This document shows positions 1 through 10,508 of a stretch of DNA of 64,000 nt, piece by piece; position 1 is the first letter of the stretch; each line of letters begins with the position of its first letter. Under the pieces are notes generated by a model that had not been told where the DNA came from, did not search any database, and was given only the letters and a program-made list of their open reading frames with translations. Source of the DNA: Bradyrhizobium sp. CCBAU 53338 (GTDB taxonomy: Bacteria; Pseudomonadota; Alphaproteobacteria; Rhizobiales; Xanthobacteraceae). The stretch lies in assembly GCF_015291665.1 (NCBI RefSeq), contig NZ_CP030048.1, positions 620,001-684,000 on the forward strand, written 5' to 3'. Made by a program: the position numbers and the translations under genes.

Positions 1-314
1 AAGTGGAGATCGTGCTGGCCAAGGCCAAGCACTATCGCACCCAGGAAGGCCGCGACATCGTCAACAAGATGGTGCGCCTTGCCGATCTGACCCGCAACGC
101 CTTCGCCAATGGCGACCTGTCCACGGTGATGAGCCCGCGCACGGTGATCACCTGGGCGGAAAACGCCGACATCTTCGGCGATATCGGCTTCGCCTTCCGC
201 GTCACCTTCCTCAACAAGTGCGACGAGCTCGAGCGTCCCCTGGTCGCCGAGTTCTACCAGCGCTGCTTCAACGCGGAGCTGCCGGAATCGGCAGTCAACG
301 TGGCGCTGTCCTGA
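1..314 (+). CDS. cobS: Cobaltochelatase subunit CobS, C-terminal part (cut by window edge)
   Basis: The reading frame is open from the left edge to the stop at 312-314, so only about the last 104 residues are visible. They match the C-terminal helical part of CobS, the AAA+ ATPase of aerobic cobaltochelatase, which with CobT and CobN inserts cobalt into hydrogenobyrinate diamide during B12 synthesis in the cytoplasm. The stretches [24 protein letters not shown] and [14 protein letters not shown] are typical of CobS after the AAA+ core. The Walker motifs lie outside the window. cobT follows 54 bases downstream on the same strand, the usual cobS-cobT order, which strengthens the call. Confidence 0.93.
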   Translation, partial: VEIVLAKAKHYRTQEGRDIVNKMVRLADLTRNAFANGDLSTVMSPRTVITWAENADIFGDIGFAFRVTFLNKCDELERPLVAEFYQRCFNAELPESAVNVALS

Positions 315-368
315 TTTCCCTCTCGGTGTGTCGTCCCGGCCTTCGCCGGGGCGACGGATCAAGGTGAC

Positions 369-2270
369 ATGACCACCTCCAACTCCAAATTCCGCAACAG
401 CAAGGAAGCGCCGACCGAGCCGTTCAAGCGCTCGGTGGCGTCCTGCCTGAAGGCGATCGCGAAGTCGCCCGAGCTCGATGTGAGCTTCGCGGCCGAGCGC
501 CCGGGTCTCGCGCCCGGCAAGGCGCGGCTGCCCGAGCCCGCGCGCAAGATGACAAAACGCGATGCGGCGATCGTGCGCGGCCACGCGGATTCGATCGCGC
601 TCAAGATCGCCTGTCACGACGCAAAGCTGCATCGCAAGCTGATGCCCGGCAATCCGCACGCGCGCGGCGTGTTCGAGGCAGTGGAGCAGGCGAGGGTCGA
701 GGCGATCGGCGCGCGCCGCATGGCGGGCGTTGCGAAAAACCTCACCGCGATGCTCGACGATCACTTCCATCGCGGCAAGTTCGACGAGATCACCGACCGC
801 GCCGACGCGCCGCTCGCCGATGCGCTGGCGATGCTGGTGCGCGAGCGCCTCACGGGCCTCGCGCCGCCCGCGGCCGCCAGGAAGATGGTCGATCTCTGGC
901 GTCCCATTCTCGAAGACAAGATCGGCAAGCGGCTCGACCGGCTCGACGGCGTGGTCGAGGACCAGACCAAGTTCGGCGACGCCGTGCATGACCTGCTGAC
1001 CGCGCTCGAGCTCGGCGACGAGCGCAACGCCGACAGCGAGGACAACGACGACAACGACGAGAACCAGGACGGCGACAACGATCAGTCCGGAGCGGAAGGC
1101 TCGCCCGATTCCGACGCCGCGCAGGAGATGAGCGCCGACCAGGCGCAGGCCTCCAGCGAGGAGATGAGCGAGAGCGCGATGGAAAGCGCGCAGGCCTCGA
1201 CCTCGGACACCTTCGACGACGGCGAGCTCGGCGACGACGAGACGCCGGGCGAGGCGACGCGTCCGAACGCGCACGGCAAGAACGAGCCGCGCGGGCCCGA
1301 ATATCACGCCTTCGCGCCCAAGTTCGACGAGGTCATCGCCGCCGAGGACCTCTGCGACCATGACGAGCTGGAGCGCCTGCGCGCCTATCTCGACAAGCAG
1401 CTCGCGCATCTTCAGGGCATCGTCGCCCGCCTCGCCAACCGGCTGCAGCGCCGCCTGATGGCGCAGCAGAACCGCGCCTGGGAGTTCGATCTCGAAGAGG
1501 GCATTTTGGACCCCGCGCGCCTGTCGCGCGTCGTCACCGATCCCTATCACCCGCTGTCCTTCATGCACGAGAAGGAGGCGACGTTCCGCGACACGGTCGT
1601 CACGCTGCTGCTCGACAATTCCGGCTCTATGCGCGGCCGCCCGATCACGGTCGCGGCGACCTGCGCCGACATTCTCGCCCGCACGCTGGAGCGTTGCGGC
1701 GTCAAGGTCGAGATCCTGGGCTTCACCACGCGCGCCTGGAAGGGCGGGCAATCGCGCGAGGCGTGGCTCGCCGCCGGCAAGCCGGCCAATCCCGGCCGCC
1801 TCAACGATCTCCGCCACATCATCTACAAGTCCGCCGACGCGCCCTGGCGCCGTGCGCGGAAGAACCTCGGCCTGATGATGCGCGAGGGTCTGCTGAAGGA
1901 GAACATCGACGGCGAGGCGCTCGACTGGGCGCACAAGCGCCTGCTCGGCCGGCCCGAGCAGCGCAAGATCCTGATGATGATCTCGGACGGTGCGCCGGTC
2001 GACGATTCCACGCTGTCGGTCAACCCCGGCAATTACCTCGAGCGGCATTTGCGCCACATCATCGAGGAGATCGAGACCCGTTCGCCGGTCGAGCTGATCG
2101 CGATCGGCATCGGCCATGACGTGACGCGCTACTACCGCCGCGCGGTGACGATCGTGGATGCCGAGGAGCTCGGCGGCGCCATCACCGAGAAGCTCGCCGA
2201 ACTCTTCAGCGAGACCAACACGGCGCCGACACAACCGGCCAATCGCCCGCGACGCAAACTGCATTCGTGA
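369..2270 (+). CDS. cobT: Cobaltochelatase subunit CobT
   Basis: A 633-residue protein, the normal length for CobT, the chaperone-like partner of CobS in the CobNST cobaltochelatase of the aerobic B12 pathway. Residues 1-210 form the helical N-terminal domain. About residues 215-315 are a strongly acidic low-complexity linker full of Asp, Glu, Ser and Asn. The C-terminal part from about 405 is a von Willebrand A domain with the metal-binding MIDAS motif DNSGS at about 414-418. The VWA domain is expected to bind Mg2+ and contact the AAA+ ring of CobS. The stop codon overlaps the GTG start of the next gene (GTGA), suggesting translational coupling. Confidence 0.95.
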   Translation: MTTSNSKFRNSKEAPTEPFKRSVASCLKAIAKSPELDVSFAAERPGLAPGKARLPEPARKMTKRDAAIVRGHADSIALKIACHDAKLHRKLMPGNPHARGVFEAVEQARVEAIGARRMAGVAKNLTAMLDDHFHRGKFDEITDRADAPLADALAMLVRERLTGLAPPAAARKMVDLWRPILEDKIGKRLDRLDGVVEDQTKFGDAVHDLLTALELGDERNADSEDNDDNDENQDGDNDQSGAEGSPDSDAAQEMSADQAQASSEEMSESAMESAQASTSDTFDDGELGDDETPGEATRPNAHGKNEPRGPEYHAFAPKFDEVIAAEDLCDHDELERLRAYLDKQLAHLQGIVARLANRLQRRLMAQQNRAWEFDLEEGILDPARLSRVVTDPYHPLSFMHEKEATFRDTVVTLLLDNSGSMRGRPITVAATCADILARTLERCGVKVEILGFTTRAWKGGQSREAWLAAGKPANPGRLNDLRHIIYKSADAPWRRARKNLGLMMREGLLKENIDGEALDWAHKRLLGRPEQRKILMMISDGAPVDDSTLSVNPGNYLERHLRHIIEEIETRSPVELIAIGIGHDVTRYYRRAVTIVDAEELGGAITEKLAELFSETNTAPTQPANRPRRKLHS

Positions 2271-3358
2271 GCACGCTTCAATCCCGCCGCAGCTTCATTG
2301 GCCACGCGGCGGCGGGATTTTCCACTCTCGCTCTGCCTCGGCTCGCGCAAGCGCAGCCAGCACAAGGGCCGGCGCAGCCGGAACGAAGGCCGGCGCAGCC
2401 CGAGCACGCCGTCACCGCGCCCGCCAGCATCGAGGTCAACGCGCGGCCAATCCCGTCCTTCGAGCCGCGCGACCGCTCGCGCGTGCGCTTCGGCTCCCTG
2501 CAATATCGCAGCGGGCTCGTCCTGACTTCGCCGCATCGCGGCTTCGGCGGTCTGTCCGGCCTGCGCTTTCTCGACGACAAGGGCGAGCGCTTCCTCGCGC
2601 TGTCCGATCAGGGCGCCTGGTTCACCGGTGCCATCCGCTATGCCGGCAGCAGGATGGCCGGGCTCGACGACGTCGAGGCCGCGCCGATGCTGAACGCCGA
2701 GGGCCGGCCGATCACCGAGAAGCGGCTCTGGTACGATACCGAGTCGCTCGCGCGCGACGGCTCGACCGTTTATGTCGGGCTCGAGCGCGTCAACCAGATC
2801 ATGCGCTTCGATTTCGCCAGCGGTGGCACGCGCGCCCGCGGCGAGGTGCTGCCGACGCCATCAGGCTTGCGCAAGCTGCCCACCAACAAGGGGCTGGAGG
2901 CGCTGGTGTTCGTGCCGAAGGACATGAAGGGGCAACCGCTCGCGGGCACGCTGATCGCGATGTCGGAAGGCGGCATCGATGCCGACGGCAACCTGATCGG
3001 CTTTTTGATCGGCGGCCCGTCGCCCGGCCAGTTCAGCGTCAAACGCACCGACAAGCAATTCATCAGCGATGCGGTGCTGCTGCCGTCCGGAGAGCTGCTG
3101 ATCCTCGAGCGCAAATTCTCCTGGTTCACCGGCATCAACATCCGCATCCGCTCGCTGCCGTTGAAGGCGATCGCGCCGGGCGCGGTGGTCGACGGCCCCG
3201 TGCTGTTCGAGGCCGATCTCGGCCACGAGGTCGACAACATGGAAGGCATCGACGCCCATGTCACGGCGGAGGGCGAGACCGTGCTGACCATGGTGTCGGA
3301 CGATAATTTCTCGCTGCTCCAGCGCACCCTGCTGCTGCAGTTCACGCTGGTGGAATAG
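2267..3358 (+). CDS. Tat-exported esterase-like activity of phytase family protein
   Basis: 363 residues starting at a GTG that overlaps the cobT stop by four bases. Residues 6-12 read SRRSFIG followed by a hydrophobic stretch and AQA, a twin-arginine signal peptide. The mature part resembles the 'esterase-like activity of phytase' beta-propeller family (PF13449): [39 protein letters not shown] and [19 protein letters not shown] are characteristic propeller-blade segments. The protein should be periplasmic. Its substrate is unknown, and despite the family name enzymatic activity is rarely demonstrated. Overlap with cobT may be only positional, since no B12 role is known for this family. Confidence 0.8.
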   Translation: MSTLQSRRSFIGHAAAGFSTLALPRLAQAQPAQGPAQPERRPAQPEHAVTAPASIEVNARPIPSFEPRDRSRVRFGSLQYRSGLVLTSPHRGFGGLSGLRFLDDKGERFLALSDQGAWFTGAIRYAGSRMAGLDDVEAAPMLNAEGRPITEKRLWYDTESLARDGSTVYVGLERVNQIMRFDFASGGTRARGEVLPTPSGLRKLPTNKGLEALVFVPKDMKGQPLAGTLIAMSEGGIDADGNLIGFLIGGPSPGQFSVKRTDKQFISDAVLLPSGELLILERKFSWFTGINIRIRSLPLKAIAPGAVVDGPVLFEADLGHEVDNMEGIDAHVTAEGETVLTMVSDDNFSLLQRTLLLQFTLVE

Positions 3359-3566
3359 CCTCGCTGTACCCCGCCTGATAGCGCTCTCGTGTCCCCGACG
3401 AGCAGCACCGCTGCGCGCTGCGCTGCGTCCGGGGCACGAAACCGTTGTCCAGCGGCAATGCATGGCCCCGCGCGCTGCCATGCCCGCTGCGCAACTCGCA
3501 ATCCGCCATTCGCCCACTACACTCCATGCAATTGCTTCCATCCCTCCATCCCCGGATCCCCCTCGC

Positions 3567-4679
<1,113 letters not shown>

Positions 4680-4839
4680 GCTGCCTTCGCCTTCCCGCGC
4701 GAGCGAAGCGCGTCGCGCCCCCGCGGGAAACGGGGAGAGGGAGCAACACAGAACCCGCGCATCCGTAACTCTCCTAACCTTCCACCCAGGCCAAAATGGG
4801 CCTAACCTCCTGTCATCCGCGGCATCACGGAGGTCCGCC

Positions 4840-5250
4840 ATGCGGTTTCGTGTTCGCAAGACTGCTCACGTGTTCGAGCGATTGGGCCTCGCGATGGCGG
4901 GCGCCGCGTGCGGGCTGTTCGTCGGCGCCTATGTCGGATCGGCGATACCCGCGCTCACCACGCAGGGCTTTCTGCTGCTGATGATGCTGCTCGGCATCGT
5001 CGGCTTCTATCTCGGCATCGACACGCCGCAACTCCCCTTCGACGACGCGCACAGCCACATCGACGCCGCCGAGCTCCTGAGCTCCGCCGGCACCCTCTGC
5101 GCCACGCTCACCGCGCTCGCCTCCGTCGCCGTCATCGTGCTCCGCCTCGAGCCGCACGACGCGCTGACCTGGCTGGTGTTCCTCGGCTGGATCGGCGGCG
5201 TCGCAATGCAGATCGTCGCGGGCGCGAAGGCCAGGATGCGAAAGGCGTGA
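4840..5250 (+). CDS. Small integral membrane protein, unknown function
   Basis: 136 residues starting at an ATG preceded by a GGAGG (4830-4834). Three or four hydrophobic segments are visible: about residues 15-36 (GLAMAGAACGLFVGAYVG), 42-60 (GFLLLMMLLGIVGFYLG), 80-103 (SAGTLCATLTALASVAVIVL) and 110-127 (WLVFLGWIGGVAMQIVAG). The segment between helices 2 and 3 is acidic and carries HSHID. I do not recognise a named family. It stands alone between the old yellow enzyme gene and an insertion sequence. Reading-frame quality and the ribosome-binding site support a real gene, probably inner-membrane. Confidence 0.7.
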   Translation: MRFRVRKTAHVFERLGLAMAGAACGLFVGAYVGSAIPALTTQGFLLLMMLLGIVGFYLGIDTPQLPFDDAHSHIDAAELLSSAGTLCATLTALASVAVIVLRLEPHDALTWLVFLGWIGGVAMQIVAGAKARMRKA

Positions 5251-5296
5251 GGGAGTAGTTGCTTTTGCGAGAGATCACGCCGCATTGTCGGTGCGT

Positions 5297-5434
5297 TCCC
5301 TCCCCCCTTGTGGGGGAGGGCTAGGGAGAGGGGTGGCCACACGGCGCGCCCTATCGACTCCAGCGCGATTCCGTTGCCGCCAATCAGCACCGTTTGCTGA
5401 GCCACCCCTCTCCCCAACCCTCCCCCACAAGGGG
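5297..5434. repeat. Extragenic inverted repeat interrupted by an insertion sequence
   Basis: The segment around 5300-5340 (CCCTTGTGGGGGAGGG, then AGGGAGAGGGGTGGCC) is repeated inverted at 5401-5434 (GCCACCCCTCTCC, then CCCTCCCCCACAAGGGG), with about 60 bases between. Such paired arms could form a long hairpin in RNA or DNA. The right arm is broken by the insertion sequence and its remainder continues at 6557 (CACAAGGGGGGAGGGAG). Joining the two flanks restores an arm symmetrical to the left one, so the repeat existed before the insertion. Confidence 0.75.
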
Positions 5435-6556
5435 CCTGTTGCGTAATTCGCCAGTTGTGATTCCCTGCGGTTGAGCCTTTTGGGGGAATGACGATGGCGG
5501 TGAAGCAGACGGGACAGCCGAGCTTTGTAGATGCGCTGATGCCGAAGGGAGCCGGCGCCAATGCGTCGCTGGATCGGCTGGCCGGCCTGGTCAAGTGGTA
5601 CCGGTTCGAGAAGCTGATCGGCCATTTGCGGGACGAGAAGGGACCCGGTCAGCCGGGGTACGCGGTGTTGGTGCTGTTTCGGGCGCTGCTGTTGCAGTCG
5701 CTCTATGGTCTTTCGGACCGCGAGCTTGAGGAAGCGCTGAGCGACCGGCTGTCGTTCAAGCGCTTCGTTGGTCTGAGCCTCGAGGATGCGACGCCCGACC
5801 ATACGGTTCTGAACCGTTTCCGGAATCAACTCATCGAACAAGGCCTGCTGGAGAAGTTGTTTGGCGAGCTGGACCGCCAGCTTGAGAATGCTGGTGTCAT
5901 CCTCAAGCGCGGCACGATGCTCGACGCGACCCTGATCCAGGCCGTCTCAGCTCCTCCCAAGGAGGATCGTCCATCAAACGACCCAGACGCCCGGTTCACC
6001 AAGCGACAGGGCAAGGGTGGTTCGACCTTCGGCTACAAGGCTCACATGGGTGTCGACGAGGGATCCGGTCTGATCCGCTCAGTCCTGACCACGCCCGCCA
6101 ATATCAACGATACAACGCCAGCCGACGAACTGATCCGCGGCGACGAAGCCGTGGTATGGGCCGATGCGGCCTACGACACCCACGCCCGGCGGGCGCGGCT
6201 GAAAGCGGAAGGCAAGAAGCCCCGCATCGCCCGCCGTCCCAACAGGCATCACCCGGAACTGCCGCCGAGGCTCAAACGCTACAACCGTCTCATCGCACGA
6301 CGACGGGCAACGGTGGAGACAACCTTTGCCACCCTCAAACGTCGGATGCGGCTCACCTGCATCCGATACGTCGGTCTCGCCAAGGCACGCGGACAAGTCC
6401 TGCTTGCCTCCATCGCGTTCAATATGAGGCGGTGGGCCACGATCGCCGCCTGACGCCCATCAAGGGCGCAAAATACAGCTTCGGCCCGACAATCGGGGCC
6501 GACAACGCCCTCTCTCCTTACGTCTCCCGCATCAAAAGGCAGTAGCGCAACAGGCC
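5433..6556 (+). mobile_element. IS5-family insertion sequence, apparently intact
   Basis: The element is bounded by inverted ends beginning GGCCTGTTGCG (5433-5443) and its complement CGCAACAGGCC (6546-6556), with weaker pairing further in. It holds one full-length transposase gene and is about 1.12 kb. The flanking bases on both sides read CACAAGG (5426-5432 and 6557-6563), and counting the ambiguous terminal G/C bases the shared word can be stretched to 11 bases, so the exact edges and duplication length (7-11) are uncertain by two bases each side. A direct flank copy plus intact ends suggests a recent insertion, here into one arm of an extragenic palindrome. Confidence 0.85.
5488..6453 (+). 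CDS. IS5-family transposase
   Basis: 321 residues, full length for an IS5-type DDE transposase. The N-terminal part (DRLAGLVKWYRFEKLIGHL, LLLQSLYGLSDRELEEALSDR) is the DUF772-like domain, which includes the helix-turn-helix region. The catalytic core shows MLDATLIQ (first Asp), VVWADAAYD (second Asp) and ATVETTFATLKRR (Glu with the Y/R-type signature). An alternative start at 5494 (ATG) is only two codons in. The gene fills the element, with the start 55 bases inside the left end and the stop about 100 bases before the right end, with no frameshift, so it is probably active. Cytoplasmic, acts on its own terminal repeats. Confidence 0.93.
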   Translation: MTMAVKQTGQPSFVDALMPKGAGANASLDRLAGLVKWYRFEKLIGHLRDEKGPGQPGYAVLVLFRALLLQSLYGLSDRELEEALSDRLSFKRFVGLSLEDATPDHTVLNRFRNQLIEQGLLEKLFGELDRQLENAGVILKRGTMLDATLIQAVSAPPKEDRPSNDPDARFTKRQGKGGSTFGYKAHMGVDEGSGLIRSVLTTPANINDTTPADELIRGDEAVVWADAAYDTHARRARLKAEGKKPRIARRPNRHHPELPPRLKRYNRLIARRRATVETTFATLKRRMRLTCIRYVGLAKARGQVLLASIAFNMRRWATIAA

Positions 6557-6642
6557 CACAAGGGGGGAGGGAGCCGAGCGGGGTGCTTGGCGACGTCTTC
6601 GGCTCACATCGATGCGTTTGAAAAGCAGCCCGTTCAGCGCGC

Positions 6643-6894
6643 CTAAAACACCACGCCCACCCGCGTGCCGCGCTTCCACGCGATGCGGCAGCGCTTCTTG
6701 GTGTTGACGTGCAGCAGCTCGAAGCGATCGGGGATGTTCACCTGCCCGCCGAGATCGACGCAGGCGCCGCCGGGCGAATAGTCGATCAGCGTGCACGGGA
6801 TCACAGGCGCGCGCGGGTCGGTGATGATCTTGGCCTGGCGGGACACCAGGCCTGCCGGCTTCACACGGGCGAACTTTCGCGGATGCTGTGGCAC
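6643..6894 (-). CDS. PilZ domain protein
   Basis: 83 residues, just one PilZ beta-barrel. The N-terminal RKFARVKPAG supplies the Arg-rich motif and DYSPGGACVDL matches the D/NxSxxG motif that binds cyclic di-GMP in this family. The end, CRIAWKRGTRVGVVF, is the usual last strand pair. The first motif here is R..AR rather than a clean RxxxR, so nucleotide binding is likely but not certain. Single-domain PilZ proteins act as cytoplasmic effectors or adaptors. It stands alone, convergent with the insertion sequence, so its target cannot be read from context. Confidence 0.85.
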   Translation of the reverse strand: MPQHPRKFARVKPAGLVSRQAKIITDPRAPVIPCTLIDYSPGGACVDLGGQVNIPDRFELLHVNTKKRCRIAWKRGTRVGVVF

Positions 6895-7079
6895 GTGTCC
6901 TCCTGCTCCGCCGTTCTTGCGGAGGTCTCGCCTGACATGATGCCGGCGGAGGTGATGCGATCAGGCTAAGGCCGGGCGGAGAATTTTAATGAAAAGTGGC
7001 GGCGATCGGAGAATGCGGAGGTAGCGGGGTGCTCCACCCGCTATTTCCTCCGCAACGGGATAATCCCCGGAAAGAGCCC

Positions 7080-8429
7080 TCACCCGCCGCGCTCTTCGAG
7101 CGCGTCGGCCGCTCCCGCAAGCGGGAGAGGCGAAGCCGGATCTACCCCCGGTGCCACCGGCATCGGCACCGTCACGAACTCCTTCGGCATGTTCACCGGA
7201 TGATAGTCCGGCTCCACCGCCATGCGCTTCAGCACGCTCTCATGCACATGCGCGCCGTCGGGGATGACGCGCGGCTCGCAATCGGGAATGTAGAACCCCA
7301 GCACCACCTTCCGCTCAGGCCATTCCTTGTACTTTGCGCTCTTCGGAATGAATTCCAGCACGCGCCAGGCCGCGCTCATCGAATCGTGCAAGCGCCCCGA
7401 CTTGCCGGTGTAGGCGGGCGGGACGTACTGGAACGGCGAGTTCTTGCGCTGGATGCCCCAGGCGAGTTGGTTCACGGTGCGCGGGTTGAAGTTCAGCCCG
7501 GCCTTCGCGGCCTCCTCGATCATCCAGATCAGCGGATATTTCGATTCCCCGCTCTCCGCCTCCGGATAGCCGCCGCCGACGTCGCTGTGCACGCCGGCGA
7601 ACCACACCTGCATGATGTCCTGCGGCACCTTCTTCTCGTCCGGCACGTAGCGGTTGCTCCAGTACTCCTGCGGCTCCTCGTACACTTTCAAACGGAACAT
7701 GCAGCGCCGCTCGTCGATCGCGATCGCCTGGCGGAAGATGGCGACGCTGGGGTTGCGCAGCGTGAAGGCGAGCTCCTCCAGGCTTGGCAAGAACAGGCGG
7801 TCGGCGCGCGGCACGATCACGCTCGCCACCGTGTCCCACACGCCGATGAAGTGGATGGTCGGCCAGCGCGTCGAGGTGATGCGCGCGAATTGCGCGGCGA
7901 GGTCGAACGTGCCCTGCGGCAGCGGCCCCTGGTCGTCGACATCGACATCCCTGAGGTCGGAGATATCGTTGCCGCGCCCGGTGCCGGAATATTGCTTGTA
8001 GGCGACGAGGCCCGAGCCCGCGAGGTTGGTCTGCTCCGGCGAGATCAGCCCGATCTTGTGAATCAGCCCCGCCAGCACCCGCACGGTGTAGGCGCCGCGC
8101 GAAAACCCGAACAGATAGATCTTGTCGCCGGGCGCGTAATGCTCGACCAGGAAGCAATAGGCCGAGAGCACGTTGTCATCGAGCCCGTAGCCGGTGGCGA
8201 GCCCCAGCACCAGGTTGACGTCGGCCTTGATCCGGTGCCACGTCGACGGCTTCGTCACCGTGCCGACGCCCGGATCGTAAAACACCATCTGCCGCGGCTC
8301 CGTCCTGTCGGTCTTGCGCAGGCAGCGATAGAGCTTCAGGACGTTGGAGATGTTCTCCGAGATCTCGTTGCCGGTGCCGTCGCAGCAGATGACGAGGTTT
8401 TTCGGGTCGGGTTTTGCTGAGTGCTCCAT
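7080..8429 (-). CDS. DUF2235 alpha/beta hydrolase-like protein
   Basis: 449 residues beginning MEHSAKPDPKNLVICCDGTGNE, the hallmark opening of DUF2235 proteins. The nucleophile elbow GFSRGAYT lies near residues 109-116 with Ser about 111, and DPGVGT and GVWDTVASV are further family motifs; HSDVGGGYPE near residue 280 contains the conserved Asp/His pair. The family includes type VI secretion phospholipase effectors of the Tle1 group, but many members are free-standing cytosolic proteins of unknown substrate. No VgrG, PAAR or immunity-like gene is adjacent, so an effector role is not supported here. No signal peptide is visible. Confidence 0.85.
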   Translation of the reverse strand: MEHSAKPDPKNLVICCDGTGNEISENISNVLKLYRCLRKTDRTEPRQMVFYDPGVGTVTKPSTWHRIKADVNLVLGLATGYGLDDNVLSAYCFLVEHYAPGDKIYLFGFSRGAYTVRVLAGLIHKIGLISPEQTNLAGSGLVAYKQYSGTGRGNDISDLRDVDVDDQGPLPQGTFDLAAQFARITSTRWPTIHFIGVWDTVASVIVPRADRLFLPSLEELAFTLRNPSVAIFRQAIAIDERRCMFRLKVYEEPQEYWSNRYVPDEKKVPQDIMQVWFAGVHSDVGGGYPEAESGESKYPLIWMIEEAAKAGLNFNPRTVNQLAWGIQRKNSPFQYVPPAYTGKSGRLHDSMSAAWRVLEFIPKSAKYKEWPERKVVLGFYIPDCEPRVIPDGAHVHESVLKRMAVEPDYHPVNMPKEFVTVPMPVAPGVDPASPLPLAGAADALEERGG

Positions 8430-8564
8430 GGGATGCGCCTCCGGGTGATGCTACCGGGGCGAGTATAGCGGAAAGGGAAACGACGCGCCCGGTTTTGGCA
8501 GAAATTCCGGCGACATCCAGAGATTGATAGTAACATGCGCCCTATCATAGATAGTGGAGGGCCT

Positions 8565-9104
8565 ATGGCCATCAATCTGGACGGCAATTGGAAGTCGGGC
8601 AAGGCCTACGATCTGCATACCGTATCGAGCACCCACCTCGGGACCGATGAGTTCGGTCACGATCGATTCGACAATGCCCGCAGCGAGATGGGTGAGCTCG
8701 TCTATCAGCTCAAGTACAAGGGCGATCAGTCCAAGGTTCAGCAGATCGTCACCTTGCTCGACGATATCAAGGGGATTGAAGGGTTTGATTTCATCATTCC
8801 GATTCCACCGACAAAGAAGAACCGTGCCGTCCAACCGGTTGAGCTGATCGCGCAGGCGCTTGGCGCAAGGCGAAACGTCGCCGTGGCAGCAGGCGCGCTT
8901 ACGAACAGCGGCAACGAAGAGCTCAAGGGCATTACCGACCCGATCGCCCGCAAGGAACTCCTCGATGAAGCCCTCAAACTGGACGCGCCCCAAGGCAGGT
9001 TCAAAGGCAAGAAAGTCTTGTTGGTCGACGATCTCTACCGTTCGGGTTCGACGCTAGCCGAGCGCGAAATATCTCGCATCTTCTTCATAGTTTCCTACGA
9101 TTAG
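8565..9104 (+). pseudogene. ComF-like phosphoribosyltransferase, C-terminus apparently lost
   Basis: The ATG at 8565 follows a clear GGAGG (8556-8560). The 179-residue frame resembles short ComF-type phosphoribosyltransferases: GELVYQLKYKGD near residue 45, FIIPIPPTKKNR near 83, and the PRPP-binding loop KKVLLVDDLYRSGSTLAE near residues 148-165. After GSTLAE the sequence turns to REISRIFFIVSYD and stops, whereas family members carry about 25-30 more residues with a beta strand and helix. The new tail is the antisense of a gene on the other strand, so a rearrangement at about 9060-9063 probably removed the real end. It could still make a folded but inactive protein. Confidence 0.6.
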
Positions 9105-9584
9105 AGCCGCTGTCAAAAACCCATTCGCAGCTTCTTCGTTGCTTTGCGCGATCGAGATAACTTCCCTTGCGCGTTCTAGGTCTCTACCGCACCAAGCCCT
9201 GAACGACTCCAAGGGAAAGTTTGCGGCTAAGTCCCTTCCCCCACGATCGACCAATGATTTGACACACCGCATCATGGCCGGGACCGATGCCGTTAGCTCA
9301 GGTAGGACATCGTCAAAGAATTTCTGACCCGCAAAAAAGCTTGTGTTGCTGACGCTATTGAACTCATCGCTATGAACAAGTTCGAGGAGATCGATCTGCT
9401 TCGCGTTGTGCAGATGGATACAAATCCTTCTCAGTTCTTCGTTTTCATAGTTTGCATACGAAAAAATCGCCGAAGTGAGCGTTCCCGAGCGATAAGAAAC
9501 GAGCACGGTTTCCTCGGTTGCCTCGAAACTTTCGCTCAACGTCCTTGATCCCGCTCTTGTTGAATTGGAACAAAATAGGAACAA
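9054..9584 (-). CDS. Hypothetical protein, possibly a truncated gene
   Basis: A 176-residue open frame whose only possible start is a TTG at 9584; no ATG occurs before residue about 100. It has a natural-looking composition (SFEATEETVLVSYRSGTLTSAIF, VHSDEFNSVSNTSFFAGQKFFDDVLPEL, AIVGNYEEDARYF-like end) and lower GC than its neighbours. I do not recognise the family. It overlaps the tail of the phosphoribosyltransferase gene by 51 bases tail-to-tail, and its last two codons derive from sequence that belongs to that gene. Both facts suggest that its C-terminus was lost in the same event. Weak start plus odd end make this a fragment or a poorly expressed gene. Confidence 0.4.
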   Translation of the reverse strand: MFLFCSNSTRAGSRTLSESFEATEETVLVSYRSGTLTSAIFSYANYENEELRRICIHLHNAKQIDLLELVHSDEFNSVSNTSFFAGQKFFDDVLPELTASVPAMMRCVKSLVDRGGRDLAANFPLESFRAWCGRDLERAREVISIAQSNEEAANGFLTAALIVGNYEEDARYFALG

Positions 9585-9636
9585 TGTGAGGTGTGGTCAA
9601 TAGCTGTTCAGCTTTGAGTTGTCTCGCGTCGCACAA

Positions 9637-9667
9637 ACAAAAACGGCCGGATCTTTCGATCCGGCCG
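9637..9667 (-). terminator. Rho-independent terminator of rpmB
   Basis: On the reverse strand a ten-base-pair GC-rich stem CGGCCGGATC / GATCCGGCCG with a GAAA tetraloop (9644-9667) is followed by TTTTTGTTTG. It lies about 70 bases after the rpmB stop. Confidence 0.9.
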
Positions 9668-9739
9668 CAACGCAAACTCTACTCGGCTAAGCTTACGCCA
9701 CGCGACGCAACTTAGCCCCCGCCCATTTCTGGAATCGGA

Positions 9740-10045
9740 TTAGCTGGCCTTCTTGACCGGCGCGTCGCCGACCTTCTTCTGGATGGCGCGCTTCAGCTCG
9801 AGGGCGCGCGGCGACAGGGCGTCGGCGCTGGCCTTGAGCAGAAAGGTGTCGAGGCCGCCATTGTGGTCGACGCTCTTCACCGCGTTGGTGGAGACGCGCA
9901 GGCGCACGTTGCGGCCCAGCGCTTCCGAGATGAAGGTCACGTTGACCAGGTTCGGCAGGAAGCGGCGCTTGGTCTTGATGTTCGAGTGGCTGACCTTGTG
10001 GCCGACGAGGGGGCCCTTGGCCGTCAGTTCGCAGCGGCGAGACAT
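9740..10045 (-). CDS. rpmB: 50S ribosomal protein L28 (bL28)
   Basis: 101 residues beginning [22 protein letters not shown], the standard bL28 start; the longer upstream frame is rejected because the extension is unlike any L28. [13 protein letters not shown] and [18 protein letters not shown] are conserved L28 segments. It is part of the large ribosomal subunit. The length agrees with alphaproteobacterial L28. The gene is monocistronic with its own terminator hairpin at 9637-9667. The convergent hypothetical frame beyond the terminator is not part of the transcript. Confidence 0.97.
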   Translation of the reverse strand: MSRRCELTAKGPLVGHKVSHSNIKTKRRFLPNLVNVTFISEALGRNVRLRVSTNAVKSVDHNGGLDTFLLKASADALSPRALELKRAIQKKVGDAPVKKAS

Positions 10046-10508
10046 GGCAAAAATCCTTGTTTCGAACCCCCAACGATTGCGGCCGCCATTCGGGGCGCCA
10101 CGGGGGCTAATTCTGTGTCCTTGCAGGGAGCGGGCGGACGTATAGGGGGATAGCGGCGGGTAGTCAAGGATTTGGGGCGGGGTTTCATGCCACGCAACAG
10201 GTGTCATCGCCCGGCTGGACCGGGCGATCCAGTATTCCAGAGGCCGGCGTTTGAGAGCTCGGCCTCACCAGATCCGTCTCGGCGTACTGGATACCCCGCT
10301 TTCGCGGGGTATGACAGCGGAATGGGCGGACAGAGGTATCGCAGCCCGCGGGTTCGCCCAATCACCAAAACGGCAGTGTTTGAAGCGTCTTACCATCACA
10401 AAAGGGGCGCAATCGCCGATGAATAGTCCGGTGAGTTCCCTGGCTTTGGCGCCTGGATGCATTGCTTAGCGCCGCAACTGGCTTAAGTAACAACCACTCG
10501 CTTCCCGA
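10046..10508. other. Gene-free stretch between rpmB and the DUF3108 gene
   Basis: 463 bases. The first 150 carry the rpmB upstream region. From 10204 to 10316 lies an extragenic palindrome-type element (listed separately). The rest, up to the next start, holds no convincing frame; AT content rises at 10360-10420, which may contain the promoter of the DUF3108 gene. Confidence 0.6.
10204..10316. repeat. Extragenic palindromic repeat element
   Basis: Starts GTCATCGCCCGG and ends GGGGTATGAC, so the ends are inverted (GTCAT/ATGAC). Inside are the hairpins CCCGGctggaCCGGG and ATACCCCGCtttcGCGGGGTAT. It belongs to the same general class as the elements at 33350, 34835, 40772, 56827 and 59730. Confidence 0.6.

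Noticed and set aside
4680..4839. Possible riboswitch before the small membrane protein
   Set aside because: GC-rich inverted words are present but none of the known riboswitch core motifs could be identified.
6996..8420. 474-codon open frame on the plus strand
   Set aside because: Antisense of the DUF2235 gene; composition typical of a shadow frame.
7080..8429. DUF2235 protein as a type VI secretion effector
   Set aside because: No VgrG, PAAR, chaperone or immunity-like genes nearby; family membership alone is not enough.
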